From contig NZ_PVTP01000012.1 in NCBI RefSeq assembly GCF_003003285.1, positions 1 to 64,000 of the forward strand: a DNA stretch of 64,000 nt. Direction: 5' to 3'. Shown piece after piece: positions 48,196 through 56,339 of the stretch. The notes beneath the pieces were generated by a model, which had not been told where the DNA came from, did not search any database, and was given only the letters and a program-made list of their open reading frames with translations. Position 1 is the first letter of the stretch, and each line of letters opens with the position of its first letter. A program made the position numbers and the translations under genes. This stretch comes from Yoonia maritima (GTDB lineage Bacteria > Pseudomonadota > Alphaproteobacteria > Rhodobacterales > Rhodobacteraceae).

Positions 48196-49212
48196 TTAAT
48201 CTCCGTCCAAGGCGTTGAAACCCGCGATTACCCCCAGTTTAGGGCCCAGTTCATTGCGCACGACAGTTCTGATCGCGCTCACATTTTGCTGCACCACCTC
48301 TATTTCAAACCGTGTCATAGGGTCATCCACGCCTGCAAAGACAGGATCGTCAAGTTGTTCAACACGCGATTGCGCGCGATCAAATGCATTGTTTAGATTG
48401 GTGGCAAGCGCGACATCGTCGCCTGCCAATCGCATCGCAAGGTCACGCAATGCTACGAGTGACAGCTCAACATGGCGGGCAGATCTACCCGAGCGCCGCG
48501 CTTCGGCACGGGTTGCACGCGGACGATCAAATGTTCCCAACGGACGCCCTAAACGCGTATCGCCGACAAATTCTAACCCTGTCGAAACGGCTTTGAACAT
48601 CTCTTGGGCCGCTTCTTCTTCGGTGTGGTAGGTCGCTTCGGGCGAAGGGTGCAACAGCTGATCGGCATAACCGCTGGTCCAGTCATCATAAATCGCATCT
48701 GTCAGGGCCGCGATATCGCCGGTCACCGTGCGAATAAGCGTACACCGATATGCATCAGTTCCTGCGACCGCAATTACGTCGTCGTATAGCAGAAATTCAA
48801 GCGCATAAAATCCGCGGGCGGCAATAGATACGTCAGCATAATCATCAAGGTTTTGCGCAATGTCGTCCTCTGACGCGATCATTGCAGCAAGCGTCTTTGG
48901 CGTTACCGCCCGGCTGTCGGGCCAAAACGCAAGCGCATAGGCGCGATCATCGCGCTCGCTTGGGCCAAAGCGCAGATGGCTTACGCCAATCCATGCGTCA
49001 AACGCATCCCCATAGGCTGCCTGCAACTGCGGCGACCCAGATACACAATCGGATTGAGCAACATCGGCTAACACCTGTGACTGTGCCGCCAAACGCGAAA
49101 ACCCTGGCAATACGTGGTTATTCACGGCGTCCGCTGTCAGTTCCGAAATGGGCTGCGCCACTGCCGGAACTGCAGCCAATATCATTGCAAAGGAAAAGAA
49201 TAGAGGTCTCAT
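48196..49212 (-). CDS. Imelysin family protein 2, atypical motif
   Basis: This 338-aa exported protein has a signal peptide (MRPLFFSFAMILAAVPAVA) and an imelysin fold with LRFGPSERDDRAYALAFWPD and LDEPVFAG-type C-terminal helices. The family's GxHxxE motif reads GFYALEF, so His is replaced by Tyr. This suggests a non-metal-binding or structural partner of the first imelysin. It overlaps the di-haem oxidoreductase by 4 bp. Confidence 0.85.
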   Translation of the reverse strand: MRPLFFSFAMILAAVPAVAQPISELTADAVNNHVLPGFSRLAAQSQVLADVAQSDCVSGSPQLQAAYGDAFDAWIGVSHLRFGPSERDDRAYALAFWPDSRAVTPKTLAAMIASEDDIAQNLDDYADVSIAARGFYALEFLLYDDVIAVAGTDAYRCTLIRTVTGDIAALTDAIYDDWTSGYADQLLHPSPEATYHTEEEAAQEMFKAVSTGLEFVGDTRLGRPLGTFDRPRATRAEARRSGRSARHVELSLVALRDLAMRLAGDDVALATNLNNAFDRAQSRVEQLDDPVFAGVDDPMTRFEIEVVQQNVSAIRTVVRNELGPKLGVIAGFNALDGD

Positions 49213-50729
49213 AAGCTCTCCAAGAATGTGATTAGATCGTCGCGGTCTTGTTTTTGCATCGCGGCAACTGCGTCACGCATAGGCTGCGCTTCACCCCCAT
49301 GCCAGAGAATTGCCTCTAGCAGGCTACGCGCGCGGCCGTCGTGCAAGAAATATGTGTGGCCGCTGACTTGCTCTGTCAAACCAACACCCCAAAGCGGCGG
49401 GGTTCGCCATTCAGTTCCTGTCGCACGGGCTTCTGGCCGGTGATCAGCCAACCCTTCGCCCATGTCATGCAACAAGAGGTCCGAATAGGGCCATATCAGT
49501 TGAAAGCTTTGTTCAGGTCGGTCTTCCAGCCGATGCGTTACGAAGCTGGGCTGGTGACATGAGATACAGCCGGTTTGGTAAAACAGTTCTTTGCCGTGCA
49601 GAACCCGCGGGTCATCGACATCCCGGCGGGCGGGCACACCCAAATTGCGACTATAGAAGGTCACAAGATCAAGCCCCTGGTCATCAACTTCGGTCACGCG
49701 CGCATCACCGTCACCATGCGGACCAGCCAGACAGTCGACTTGGGCAACCGTGCATTCCCCTGCCCCGTTTGGGAACAAAGGTGATGAGATACCAATGTCA
49801 CCAGAAAACGCTGCAGCGGATTGGTGGCGAACTGTCGGCGCTCCCGCCTTCAGACCAAAGCGGCCAAGCATGGGCTGATCAAATTCAACAGACCAAACGA
49901 TGTTCGCACGACCAGAAATCCCGTCACCATCGGCATCGTCAGGATCAGCATTTGCCAAGATATCTGCGGCTGGGATCGCCTCTAGCAAACCAAGGCCGAT
50001 CATTTGGGGTGCGACACGTGGGCTTAACATCGCGTCGGGGTGAAGTGGGCCATAGCCAAGGTCAGCCGCGCGATACGTCGGATGGCGCAGGCTGACGGTT
50101 TCTCCACCTGCCAGCGTTACGGTTTCTTCGGCATAGGTCACTTCTAACCGGTATTCCGCCGGATGCCCTTGCACGGCGAAATCCTGTAGCTGCTCACCGT
50201 AAGTCGGGTCAGGAAGCGTTGCGATGTAGTCTTCGATGTCTGCAATTTTGTCGTCGTAGCCGCCCGGAATGGAAACACGCAAGAACAGAGAAACCGCGCT
50301 ATCAGATGCATTTTCGGGCGTATGCCCACGGCCGTCCTTTAGGTGGCAGCGCTGACAGGACCGCGCGTTATACAGCGGCCCCAAACCGTCAGAGGCAAGC
50401 GTCGATGATGGCGATGACACCCACAGCTTGCGAAAGAAACCGTTACCAACCTTAAAAGTCAGCTCATCCTCAAAACTGATATTCGCCGAGGATTGCGAAA
50501 ACGCATCTGCATCCCGCCGCGCGCGGACAGTGGCAGCGCCCGCAGATTTTTCTTCGAACCGGGCGGCGGCGCTGAAATCCGTTGTCGGTTCCGTGACAGC
50601 TTGGATTCGGGCAGTTTCAGCTTCGGTACGGGGAATGATGTTCAGATGTGGCTCATCCAACACCCCCGAAACGGCCGCAACGGGTGCACAAATCAGCGCG
50701 AAGCCAAGATTAATAACAGAACGGCGCAC
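49209..50729 (-). CDS. Di-haem cytochrome c oxidoreductase (COG3488 type)
   Basis: This protein of about 506 aa is exported and carries two c-type haem motifs, CQRCH (in NARSCQRCHLKDGRGH) and CISCH (in TGCISCHQPSF). Segments LPDPTYGEQLQDFAVQGHPAEY, GLGLLEAIPAADILA and DADGDGISGRANIVW are typical of 'thiol oxidoreductase-like' di-haem proteins linked to imelysins. GTG at 50729 gives a normal signal peptide (RRSVINLGFALICAPVAA). An ATG at 50828 would run into the divergent gene and is rejected. It probably transfers electrons in the periplasm during iron acquisition. Confidence 0.85.
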   Translation of the reverse strand: MRRSVINLGFALICAPVAAVSGVLDEPHLNIIPRTEAETARIQAVTEPTTDFSAAARFEEKSAGAATVRARRDADAFSQSSANISFEDELTFKVGNGFFRKLWVSSPSSTLASDGLGPLYNARSCQRCHLKDGRGHTPENASDSAVSLFLRVSIPGGYDDKIADIEDYIATLPDPTYGEQLQDFAVQGHPAEYRLEVTYAEETVTLAGGETVSLRHPTYRAADLGYGPLHPDAMLSPRVAPQMIGLGLLEAIPAADILANADPDDADGDGISGRANIVWSVEFDQPMLGRFGLKAGAPTVRHQSAAAFSGDIGISSPLFPNGAGECTVAQVDCLAGPHGDGDARVTEVDDQGLDLVTFYSRNLGVPARRDVDDPRVLHGKELFYQTGCISCHQPSFVTHRLEDRPEQSFQLIWPYSDLLLHDMGEGLADHRPEARATGTEWRTPPLWGVGLTEQVSGHTYFLHDGRARSLLEAILWHGGEAQPMRDAVAAMQKQDRDDLITFLESL

Positions 50730-50767
50730 AAGATATCTTTCTAAGCTCGGATATTTCTGATAGTTAT

Positions 50768-50776
50768 AGTCGGAAT
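50768..50776. promoter_or_regulatory. Half-site AGTCGGAAT in divergent promoter
   Basis: AGTCGGAAT lies in the 70-bp gap between the di-haem oxidoreductase operon and the divergent gene at 50800. It matches in 8 of 9 bases the half-site in front of the TonB receptor (AGTCGGATT, 61154-61162), and in 7 of 9 the right arm of the palindrome before hemP (ACTCGGATT, 53945-53953). Confidence 0.35.
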
Positions 50777-50799
50777 TCAAAAAGCGCGAGTCACTTTTC

Positions 50800-51255
50800 A
50801 TGGCAAAACCGATCCTGAGCTGCGACATGGTGGCACGACCGTTGTCCGAAGAACCAGCGCGTCAGCCCCAAAGCCCACCAGATATGGCAGCACAATGGCG
50901 TGACGTTCTGAATGCGCTTCGCGTGATTGCATTGGAATGCCGGGTAGCGGCCCAGATGGACTTGTTCAAGGCTTGTGCACTGCTTTCCACCCAACCTGAA
51001 ACCGTGCGCGATGCCCATGCCCGCGCCTTGATCAAATGCTTGCGCCAAGTAACGAGTCGCAAAACCACGTTCTTTCGGCCCGGAACCGAAGAAATTTCAT
51101 TTGATGAAGCTTGGCTTGTGCAGGCTCTCAGCGCGATTAAGCGCGGCGACGGCGATAGTTTTTCATTCCTCGTTCGATCACGCGTACCGCGTGAACACCA
51201 ACGTCACATAGGTTTTCTGATCCGGGGAATTTCCGAGCAATTCTCTCAAGTTTAG
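50800..51255 (+). CDS. Unknown protein, 151 aa, upstream of dps
   Basis: This helical, basic protein contains RDVLNALRVIALECRVAAQMDLFKAC-type helices (about 35-60) and FFRPGTEEISFDEAWLVQAL. No family was recognised. It is divergent from the di-haem oxidoreductase operon. Its last codons overlap the Irr-type box of dps, so the two genes are tightly packed. Its place in an iron cluster hints at an iron-linked role, but nothing in the sequence proves it. Confidence 0.6.
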   Translation: MAKPILSCDMVARPLSEEPARQPQSPPDMAAQWRDVLNALRVIALECRVAAQMDLFKACALLSTQPETVRDAHARALIKCLRQVTSRKTTFFRPGTEEISFDEAWLVQALSAIKRGDGDSFSFLVRSRVPREHQRHIGFLIRGISEQFSQV

Positions 51256-51267
51256 AATTATTCTAAA
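51251..51267 (+). promoter_or_regulatory. Irr-type iron control element before dps
   Basis: TTTAGAATTATTCTAAA is a perfect palindrome that fits the alphaproteobacterial Irr box (TTTAGAA-N3-TTCTAAA). It contains the stop codon of the preceding gene (51253-51255). A -35-like TTCTTG (51271-51276) and a -10 TATAAA (51294-51299), 17 bases apart, follow. Irr binding here would repress dps in low iron. Confidence 0.8.
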
Positions 51268-51364
51268 AAGTTCTTGGCTTTTACAAAAACTGCTATAAAT
51301 AAGGCGATAAGCAAGCCAGCTTTTCGCCAGCCAGCATTTATTTTGAATCGCAGGAAGAACTGAC

Positions 51365-51835
51365 ATGACACAGACTGCCATCACTCTTAGCACCGACGCA
51401 AAAGCAGCAATCGCAGAAGCACTGAACCAGACAGTCGCCGAAACTGCGGTCACGACGATGCTTGCGCAAAACTTTCACTGGAACGTCACCGGCATGGCAT
51501 TCGGCCCGCTGCACGACCTTTTCCAGAAAATGTACGAAGACCATTTTGTCGCCCAAGACGACCTCGCAGAGCGCATCAAAGCAATTGACGCGCACGCCGA
51601 AGGTACGCTTGCTGGCATGATCAAACGGTCCAAAGTTTCCGAATTCGAAGGCAAAGCCACCGACAAGGAAATGATCAAAATGATGCTCGACGCGCAGGAA
51701 ACGCTGGCTGCTACATTGGCAGGTTGCGGTGAACTGGCTGCATCACACGGCGACACACTGACCGAAGACCTGTGCATCGCACGCGGTCAAACACACGAAA
51801 AGTTCGCGTGGTTCCTACGTTCGCACCTCGCTTAA
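51365..51835 (+). CDS. dps: Dps ferritin-like DNA-protection protein
   Basis: This 156-aa dodecamer-forming protein oxidises and stores iron and protects DNA from peroxide. Ferroxidase residues are in NFHWNVTGMAFGPLHDLF and MYEDHFVAQDDLAERI. The helices and length are standard, and an N-terminal extension is nearly absent. GGAAGAACTGAC lies before the ATG. An Irr-type box lies about 100 bp upstream. Confidence 0.95.
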   Translation: MTQTAITLSTDAKAAIAEALNQTVAETAVTTMLAQNFHWNVTGMAFGPLHDLFQKMYEDHFVAQDDLAERIKAIDAHAEGTLAGMIKRSKVSEFEGKATDKEMIKMMLDAQETLAATLAGCGELAASHGDTLTEDLCIARGQTHEKFAWFLRSHLA

Positions 51836-51845
51836 GTATTTTTGT

Positions 51846-52097
51846 TCAGTTAACGAGTTCAAAAGGCGCTTCGGCGCCTTTTTTCTTGCACTTTTTCGCA
51901 TAGGCAATGCGCCAACCTGCGTATTTCCCCATGACCTCTTGCTGCGCCATCAGCATGGTCACGAAACCTTCGCGCTGGCTGTCTTTCTTTAACTTCTTAA
52001 AGATGGACTTTTGCGCCTTGGTCATCGAACAACCAATACAGTGGCCTTCGCGCTTGAATTTGCACACGTCAATGCAGGGGCTTGGGGTCTTTGGCAT
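51846..52097 (-). CDS. DUF1289 small Cys-rich protein
   Basis: This 83-aa protein begins MPKTPSPCIDVCKFKREGHC, the CxxxC...HCxGC pattern of DUF1289, a probable metal-binding domain of unknown function. GGAG precedes the ATG at 52097; a longer start at 52124 is less likely. Its last codons (KKKGAEAPFE) are written by the hairpin that terminates the convergent dps message. Confidence 0.8.
   Translation of the reverse strand: MPKTPSPCIDVCKFKREGHCIGCSMTKAQKSIFKKLKKDSQREGFVTMLMAQQEVMGKYAGWRIAYAKKCKKKGAEAPFELVN
51863..51884 (+). terminator. Intrinsic terminator of dps, inside the DUF1289 coding region
   Basis: AAGGCGC and GCGCCTT pair over a TTCG tetraloop and are followed by TTTT, 28 bp after the dps stop. 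The whole hairpin is also coding sequence for the C-terminus of DUF1289 on the other strand. Confidence 0.85.
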
Positions 52098-52169
52098 GTT
52101 GGCTCCGACGGAAAAGGGCGGCACCCCTTTGGAATGCCGCCCCAGTTTAATGTGATTAGTAACCGGTTT

Positions 52170-53432
52170 CTATTCGAAAACCGCTTCTGGATCGTCAAGG
52201 CTGTCAGAGCCTTCGAATGCAATCTGATCAACACCAAGCGCCGCGACTACGCGTTCAAACGAACGTGTCTGATCGATCAAGCCGTTCACGCCCCCCATGA
52301 CCAGTGCTTCACCTGCTTCGTTTCCACGCTCAAGCATTTGATCATAAGCAAAACCAGCTTCGGCAGCTGACTTGATACGGCCAAGTGCAAGCATTGTTGT
52401 GGACAGTTTGGTTTGCACTTCGGTGTCCAGACCTACGTCTGTTTCTGCAACCAGATCAGACAGTGACGGACCAGTGACCAAAGTACCGTCTACGCGGATG
52501 TATTCACCGCGATAAACGTTTTGCACCCCCAAACCGTCGTAATAATGGCTGTTATGTGTGTTGTCAGAAAAGCAATCGTGCTCTTCTTCTGGATCGTTCA
52601 GCATCAGGCCAAGGCGCATACGCTCACCAGCTTGCTCACCGTATGAAAGTGAACCCATGCCGGTCAGGATAGCAGAGATACCAGTTGCTTCGGTTTCGGT
52701 CAGTTCTGCGCGCGCTGCACCACCATCAACCCACTGTGCAGCCATCCACTCAAGATCGGACACCAACAGGTCAGTCGCTGCTTTCAGGTATTCACCGCGA
52801 CGGTCACAGTTGCCGCCCGTGCAGTCATCGCCAGCGGCGTAATCTGTCCAAGGACGGCTACCCGCACCAGTGCCGTGACCGTTCAGGTCTTGGCCCCACA
52901 GCAGAAATTCAATCGCGTGGTAACCCGTTGCAACGTTAGATTCGACACCATCAGCCTCGTGCAGCGTCTCTGCCAGCAGCTCAGGTGTGATCGCAGCCGC
53001 GTCAACTTCAGTACCGGACAACGTGAAGGATGGGTTCGCAACAACGTTCAGCGCAGCAAATGCGTTTTCGTCCGTTGCACCGCCGTAGGACGTATCAACA
53101 TAGTCGATCAGACCTTCATCAAGCGGCCAAGCATTCACTTTGCCTTCCCAGTCATCAACAATCGCGTTGCCGAAACGGAAAACTTCGGTCTGCTGGTAAG
53201 GAACGCGCGACGCGAGCCAAGCGGATTTCGCAGCTTGCAATGCCTCTGCGGATGGGTCTGCAATCAACGCGTCTACAGTCGCTTGCAACGTCTTGGCAGT
53301 GATCAATGCATCGTCATAGTTGGCCGCAGCAATATCTGCATAAGTATTCAGGACATCAGCCTTTTCAACAGCCAGCGCAGGCGTTGCAAGGCTAAGGCCC
53401 AGCGCAGTTGAAAGCAGGTAGATACGTTTCAT
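52170..53432 (-). CDS. Imelysin family protein 1 (iron-regulated, IrpA-like)
   Basis: This 420-aa periplasmic protein has a signal peptide (MKRIYLLSTALGLSLATPALA), the GxHxxE motif as GYHAIEFLLWGQD, and the FRFGNAIVDDWEGKVNAWPLDEG block. Imelysins are implicated in periplasmic iron uptake. It follows hemP by 72 bp on the same strand and is probably its operon partner. Its paralogue at 48196 lacks the motif histidine. Confidence 0.9.
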   Translation of the reverse strand: MKRIYLLSTALGLSLATPALAVEKADVLNTYADIAAANYDDALITAKTLQATVDALIADPSAEALQAAKSAWLASRVPYQQTEVFRFGNAIVDDWEGKVNAWPLDEGLIDYVDTSYGGATDENAFAALNVVANPSFTLSGTEVDAAAITPELLAETLHEADGVESNVATGYHAIEFLLWGQDLNGHGTGAGSRPWTDYAAGDDCTGGNCDRRGEYLKAATDLLVSDLEWMAAQWVDGGAARAELTETEATGISAILTGMGSLSYGEQAGERMRLGLMLNDPEEEHDCFSDNTHNSHYYDGLGVQNVYRGEYIRVDGTLVTGPSLSDLVAETDVGLDTEVQTKLSTTMLALGRIKSAAEAGFAYDQMLERGNEAGEALVMGGVNGLIDQTRSFERVVAALGVDQIAFEGSDSLDDPEAVFE

Positions 53433-53504
53433 GTAGTCGTTCCTTTAGTAAAACATACAGTGATGAGGATAACGTTGGCTGCGGTCCGGAACGGAATGCG
53501 GGGC

Positions 53505-53675
53505 TTATTTGGTCAAAATCAATTTACCTGCCCGCGTAATCCGCAGCGTATAAGTCTGGTCGCCAAGCGTGATCAGCGCACGGTCGCCATTTTGCGTCAA
53601 ATCGGACGCTGAATATGTTGGCAGTTGCTGTGGTTCTGCTGGCTTAGTTGTGCGTGGAAGCGGATGTACAGACAT
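53505..53675 (-). CDS. hemP: Hemin uptake protein HemP
   Basis: This 56-aa protein ends with TYTLRITRAGKLILTK, the signature end of HemP, preceded by PTYSASDLTQNGDRALITL. HemP supports haem uptake or its regulation. The start is fixed by AAGGAGGA eight bases upstream. The ATG overlaps the stop of the preceding 54-aa gene (TAATG). The gene is too short for many predictors. Confidence 0.85.
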   Translation of the reverse strand: MSVHPLPRTTKPAEPQQLPTYSASDLTQNGDRALITLGDQTYTLRITRAGKLILTK

Positions 53676-53839
53676 TACGCATGTCCTCCTTGACGCTCAA
53701 ACCGATCAAAAACCCACTCAAGGCTAAGACCTTCGAACGTGGCAGGCTGATACATCACATCGACAAACTCTGTCCGAGCGGGGCGACTTGCACCACGATC
53801 AGCGGCTTTTTCGGTTGTCTGTTGTGTTCCCTGTTGCAT
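53675..53839 (-). CDS. 54-aa gene translationally coupled to hemP
   Basis: The frame begins MQQGTQQTTEKAADRGASRP and ends SLEWVFDRFERQGGHA. AAGGA lies seven bases before the ATG, and the stop overlaps the hemP ATG (TAATG). No family was recognised. It is the first gene of the unit hemP-imelysin and lies about 90 bp downstream of a palindrome likely to be iron responsive, so it is probably a small iron-linked protein. Confidence 0.6.
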   Translation of the reverse strand: MQQGTQQTTEKAADRGASRPARTEFVDVMYQPATFEGLSLEWVFDRFERQGGHA

Positions 53840-53930
53840 CGCAAGGTCCTTCTGGCGGGTCGCCTTTCGGCATCCTTGGACAGCCCAAGGATAAGATGCT
53901 TATTACCTGAGCAATTTAATCAACAAAGTC

Positions 53931-53953
53931 AATCCGACTTTTTTACTCGGATT
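53931..53953. promoter_or_regulatory. Palindromic operator before the hemP unit
   Basis: AATCCGACT (53931-53939) and ACTCGGATT (53945-53953) are inverted, 8 of 9 matching, around a TTTTT spacer. On the minus strand a -35-like TTGACT directly adjoins it (53927-53932). Related half-sites stand before two other iron-linked units in this window. A Rhodobacterales iron box has been predicted in the literature; whether this is the same motif I cannot verify from memory. Confidence 0.5.
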
Positions 53954-54028
53954 ACATATTATCAAAGCAACAAAAGGGGAAAACAGTCGATCAATGCCAA
54001 CCAAACCAAGTCCGATACACATCAGCAC

Positions 54029-54880
54029 CTAAGGCCAAGCAGCAAACGAACCTGTTGAACCATCGTCCTGAATCCGGTTCTCTTTGCGAAATGCCCCAGG
54101 GTTTTCACCAACTTGTCGTTTAAAAAACCGCGTAAAATAAGCTGGATCGCCAAACCCAAGCCGAAACGCGATTTGCGCTACAGTTGCGCCTGTATTCGCC
54201 AGCAGCTCCATTGCCTCGCGTGTTAGGGCACGATGAAGATACGCTTGCGGCGATACACCAGTTGCGCGCTTTACTGCGACACCCAGCCGATCACGGCTTA
54301 CATTCAGCGAAGATGCATAGCGATCTACGGTCCAATGCTCGCGAACACGTTGCGATGCAAGTAAAACGAACCTTTCGGCCAAGCCCTGCGGGGACCGCAC
54401 GTGTGACACGATATCCGCGCGGGCCTGACGCCATACTTGCACCAAGATCAAACCAAGGTAATGCGCCTGCGCGATGTCGGCACCGGGACCCGCTTCTGTT
54501 CGTTCACGCGAAAACCCTTCAATCAACGTATACAACCTGTCCTCTTCCTCTAACGGGGCGGAAAGGTCCCGACTGATGATTTGTCGCATTTGATCACCAA
54601 GCGGCGTCACGGGCAGCGCTTGCAATAACGATACATGAGGCATTGACAACAGCCTGCCCCTAGCGCCGCTGTCCACGACAAGTTCCCCTCTTCCATCCGA
54701 CAACCAAACCAAACGCGGTCCGACAAACGCATCTCCGTCAATTACCTGCGCAGCACCAGAGTATAGCAGCAACAAATGCGACCAACCGTCAGTCAACGCG
54801 TATCCAGACCGTGTGAGTGGGCTTTCGATACGATTCACGCTGGGTTGTTCACGACGTGGATATGATGGACGCAAAGACAT
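54029..54880 (-). CDS. AraC-family transcriptional regulator
   Basis: This protein of about 283 aa has a cupin-like sensor domain in its first 150 residues (GYALTDGWSHLLLLYSGAAQVI) and a C-terminal AraC DNA-binding domain. The first helix-turn-helix is WTVDRYASSLNVSRDRLGVAVKRATG; the second is ATVAQIAFRLGFGDPAYFTRFFKRQVG. It is divergent from the ABC importer and aldehyde dehydrogenase genes and probably controls them. The start is uncertain (54880 or 54907; further upstream is unlikely). Confidence 0.85.
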   Translation of the reverse strand: MSLRPSYPRREQPSVNRIESPLTRSGYALTDGWSHLLLLYSGAAQVIDGDAFVGPRLVWLSDGRGELVVDSGARGRLLSMPHVSLLQALPVTPLGDQMRQIISRDLSAPLEEEDRLYTLIEGFSRERTEAGPGADIAQAHYLGLILVQVWRQARADIVSHVRSPQGLAERFVLLASQRVREHWTVDRYASSLNVSRDRLGVAVKRATGVSPQAYLHRALTREAMELLANTGATVAQIAFRLGFGDPAYFTRFFKRQVGENPGAFRKENRIQDDGSTGSFAAWP

Positions 54881-55064
54881 TTCGCCCCAAATAACATCGT
54901 TATGCATCGCAATACCAATCAAAAGTACAATTATTGATCGCATATATGCATTTATGGCGACCAGTTTGTCGGCCTATGCTTACACTCAGGTCCGCCAAAG
55001 CCACGGGAGAAGCGCGGTGGACAGACAAAGGTTCGGCGCAATCCGGACCATTAGGGAGGATACC

Positions 55065-56282
55065 ATGAAACGTTTTACGCGGCGCACATCCATCTGTGCA
55101 CTGTCTTTTACTGTGGCTTCGGCAATTACACTGCCAGCTGTGCCTGCAGTCGCTCAAGATGACACAATTTCCATCGGCTATGCCGTTGCTCGCACTGGCC
55201 CCAACGCGACTGGCGCTGGTATCACGACAATCCCAAACTATGAGCTTTGGGTAGATACAGTGAACAAGTCCGGCGGCCTGACCATGCCCGACGGTTCACG
55301 ACGCATGATCGAAGTCGTCGAATACGATAACCGTTCGTCGAACGAAGATCTGGTTCGCACAATCGAGCGCCTTGCCTCGCAAGATGAGGTCGATCTGATC
55401 CTGCCGCCTTGGGGAACAGGCGCGAACCTTGCTATCGCACCCCTGATGGCGCGTTTTGGCTATCCACAACTGGCAGTCACTGCAGTCACCGACAAAGCGC
55501 CCGAATTCGCTGCGCGCTGGGACCGGAGCTTCTGGATGCTTGGCGGTGGCCACGATTATGCTGCGGGCTTGGTTGATGTGCTGTCAACGGCACGCGATGC
55601 TGGTACGATCAACGATAAGGTTGCCGTGGTGTCTGTTGCTGATGGTTTTGGCATCGACCTCATTTCCGGTGCACGGCCAGCATTTGAAGAGGCCGGTTTT
55701 GAACTGGTCTATGACGAAAGCTACCCGCTTGGTACATCCGATTTTGCTGCAATCATGAGCGAAGCCCAAGGATCAGGCGCGGACAGTTTTGTTGCATTTT
55801 CTTATCCACCGGGCAGCTTTGGGATGACCAAAACCGCGCAATCAATGGGCTATAACCCCAAAGCGTTCTACATCTCGGTTGGTGGCGCGTTCCCGATCTA
55901 TCCGGGGATCGCAGACGGCAAAGCCGAAGGTGTCATGGCAATCGGTGGTGTGAATGCCGACAGCCCTGCGATTCAGGAATACTTTGCGCGACATACCGAA
56001 TTCGTGGGCAACCCACCTGATAGCTGGGCATCTGCAATCACCTATGCATCGCTTGAAATGCTGGCACAGGCCATCGAACGTGTCGGGCTCGACCATGAAG
56101 CCTTGGCCACCGAAATTTCGACAGGCACCTTTGACACAGTCATAGGCGAGGTGAAGCTTGAGGATAACCAACTGCGCGATTTGTGGTGGGTAGGTCAGTG
56201 GCAAGGTGGGGCGTTCCGCGCGATCAACCCTGCAGATGCCGAAGGCGCATCTACCCCCATCATTCCAAAGCCTGAATGGTAA
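55065..56282 (+). CDS. Branched-chain-type ABC transporter substrate-binding protein
   Basis: This 405-aa periplasmic protein (Peripla_BP_6/LivK type) has a signal peptide (MKRFTRRTSICALSFTVASA, cut near VAQ). Conserved parts are IGYAVARTGPNATGAGI, VVEYDNRSSNEDLVRTIERL, ILPPWGTGANLAIAPLMARF and GVNADSPAIQEYFARH. AGGGAGGA precedes the ATG at 55065. It opens a six-gene operon that ends in an aldehyde dehydrogenase, so the ligand is more likely an aromatic or other carboxylate than an amino acid. Confidence 0.88.
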   Translation: MKRFTRRTSICALSFTVASAITLPAVPAVAQDDTISIGYAVARTGPNATGAGITTIPNYELWVDTVNKSGGLTMPDGSRRMIEVVEYDNRSSNEDLVRTIERLASQDEVDLILPPWGTGANLAIAPLMARFGYPQLAVTAVTDKAPEFAARWDRSFWMLGGGHDYAAGLVDVLSTARDAGTINDKVAVVSVADGFGIDLISGARPAFEEAGFELVYDESYPLGTSDFAAIMSEAQGSGADSFVAFSYPPGSFGMTKTAQSMGYNPKAFYISVGGAFPIYPGIADGKAEGVMAIGGVNADSPAIQEYFARHTEFVGNPPDSWASAITYASLEMLAQAIERVGLDHEALATEISTGTFDTVIGEVKLEDNQLRDLWWVGQWQGGAFRAINPADAEGASTPIIPKPEW

Positions 56283-56292
56283 ATTGATCGTC

Positions 56293-56316
56293 GTGCGGCG
56301 GATAACGCCGCCGCAC
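56293..56316 (+). other. Stem-loop after the binding-protein gene
   Basis: GTGCGGCGG (56293-56301) and CCGCCGCAC (56308-56316) form a perfect 9-bp hairpin with a 6-nt loop in the 57-bp gap before the permease gene. No T-run follows, so a message-stabilising role is more likely than termination. Confidence 0.6.
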
Positions 56317-56339
56317 ACACCATAAAAAGCAGAGACATC

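Noticed and set aside
50730..50828. N-terminal extension of the di-haem oxidoreductase
   Set aside because: It would overlap the divergent gene at 50800 and hide the signal peptide that starts at the GTG at 50729.
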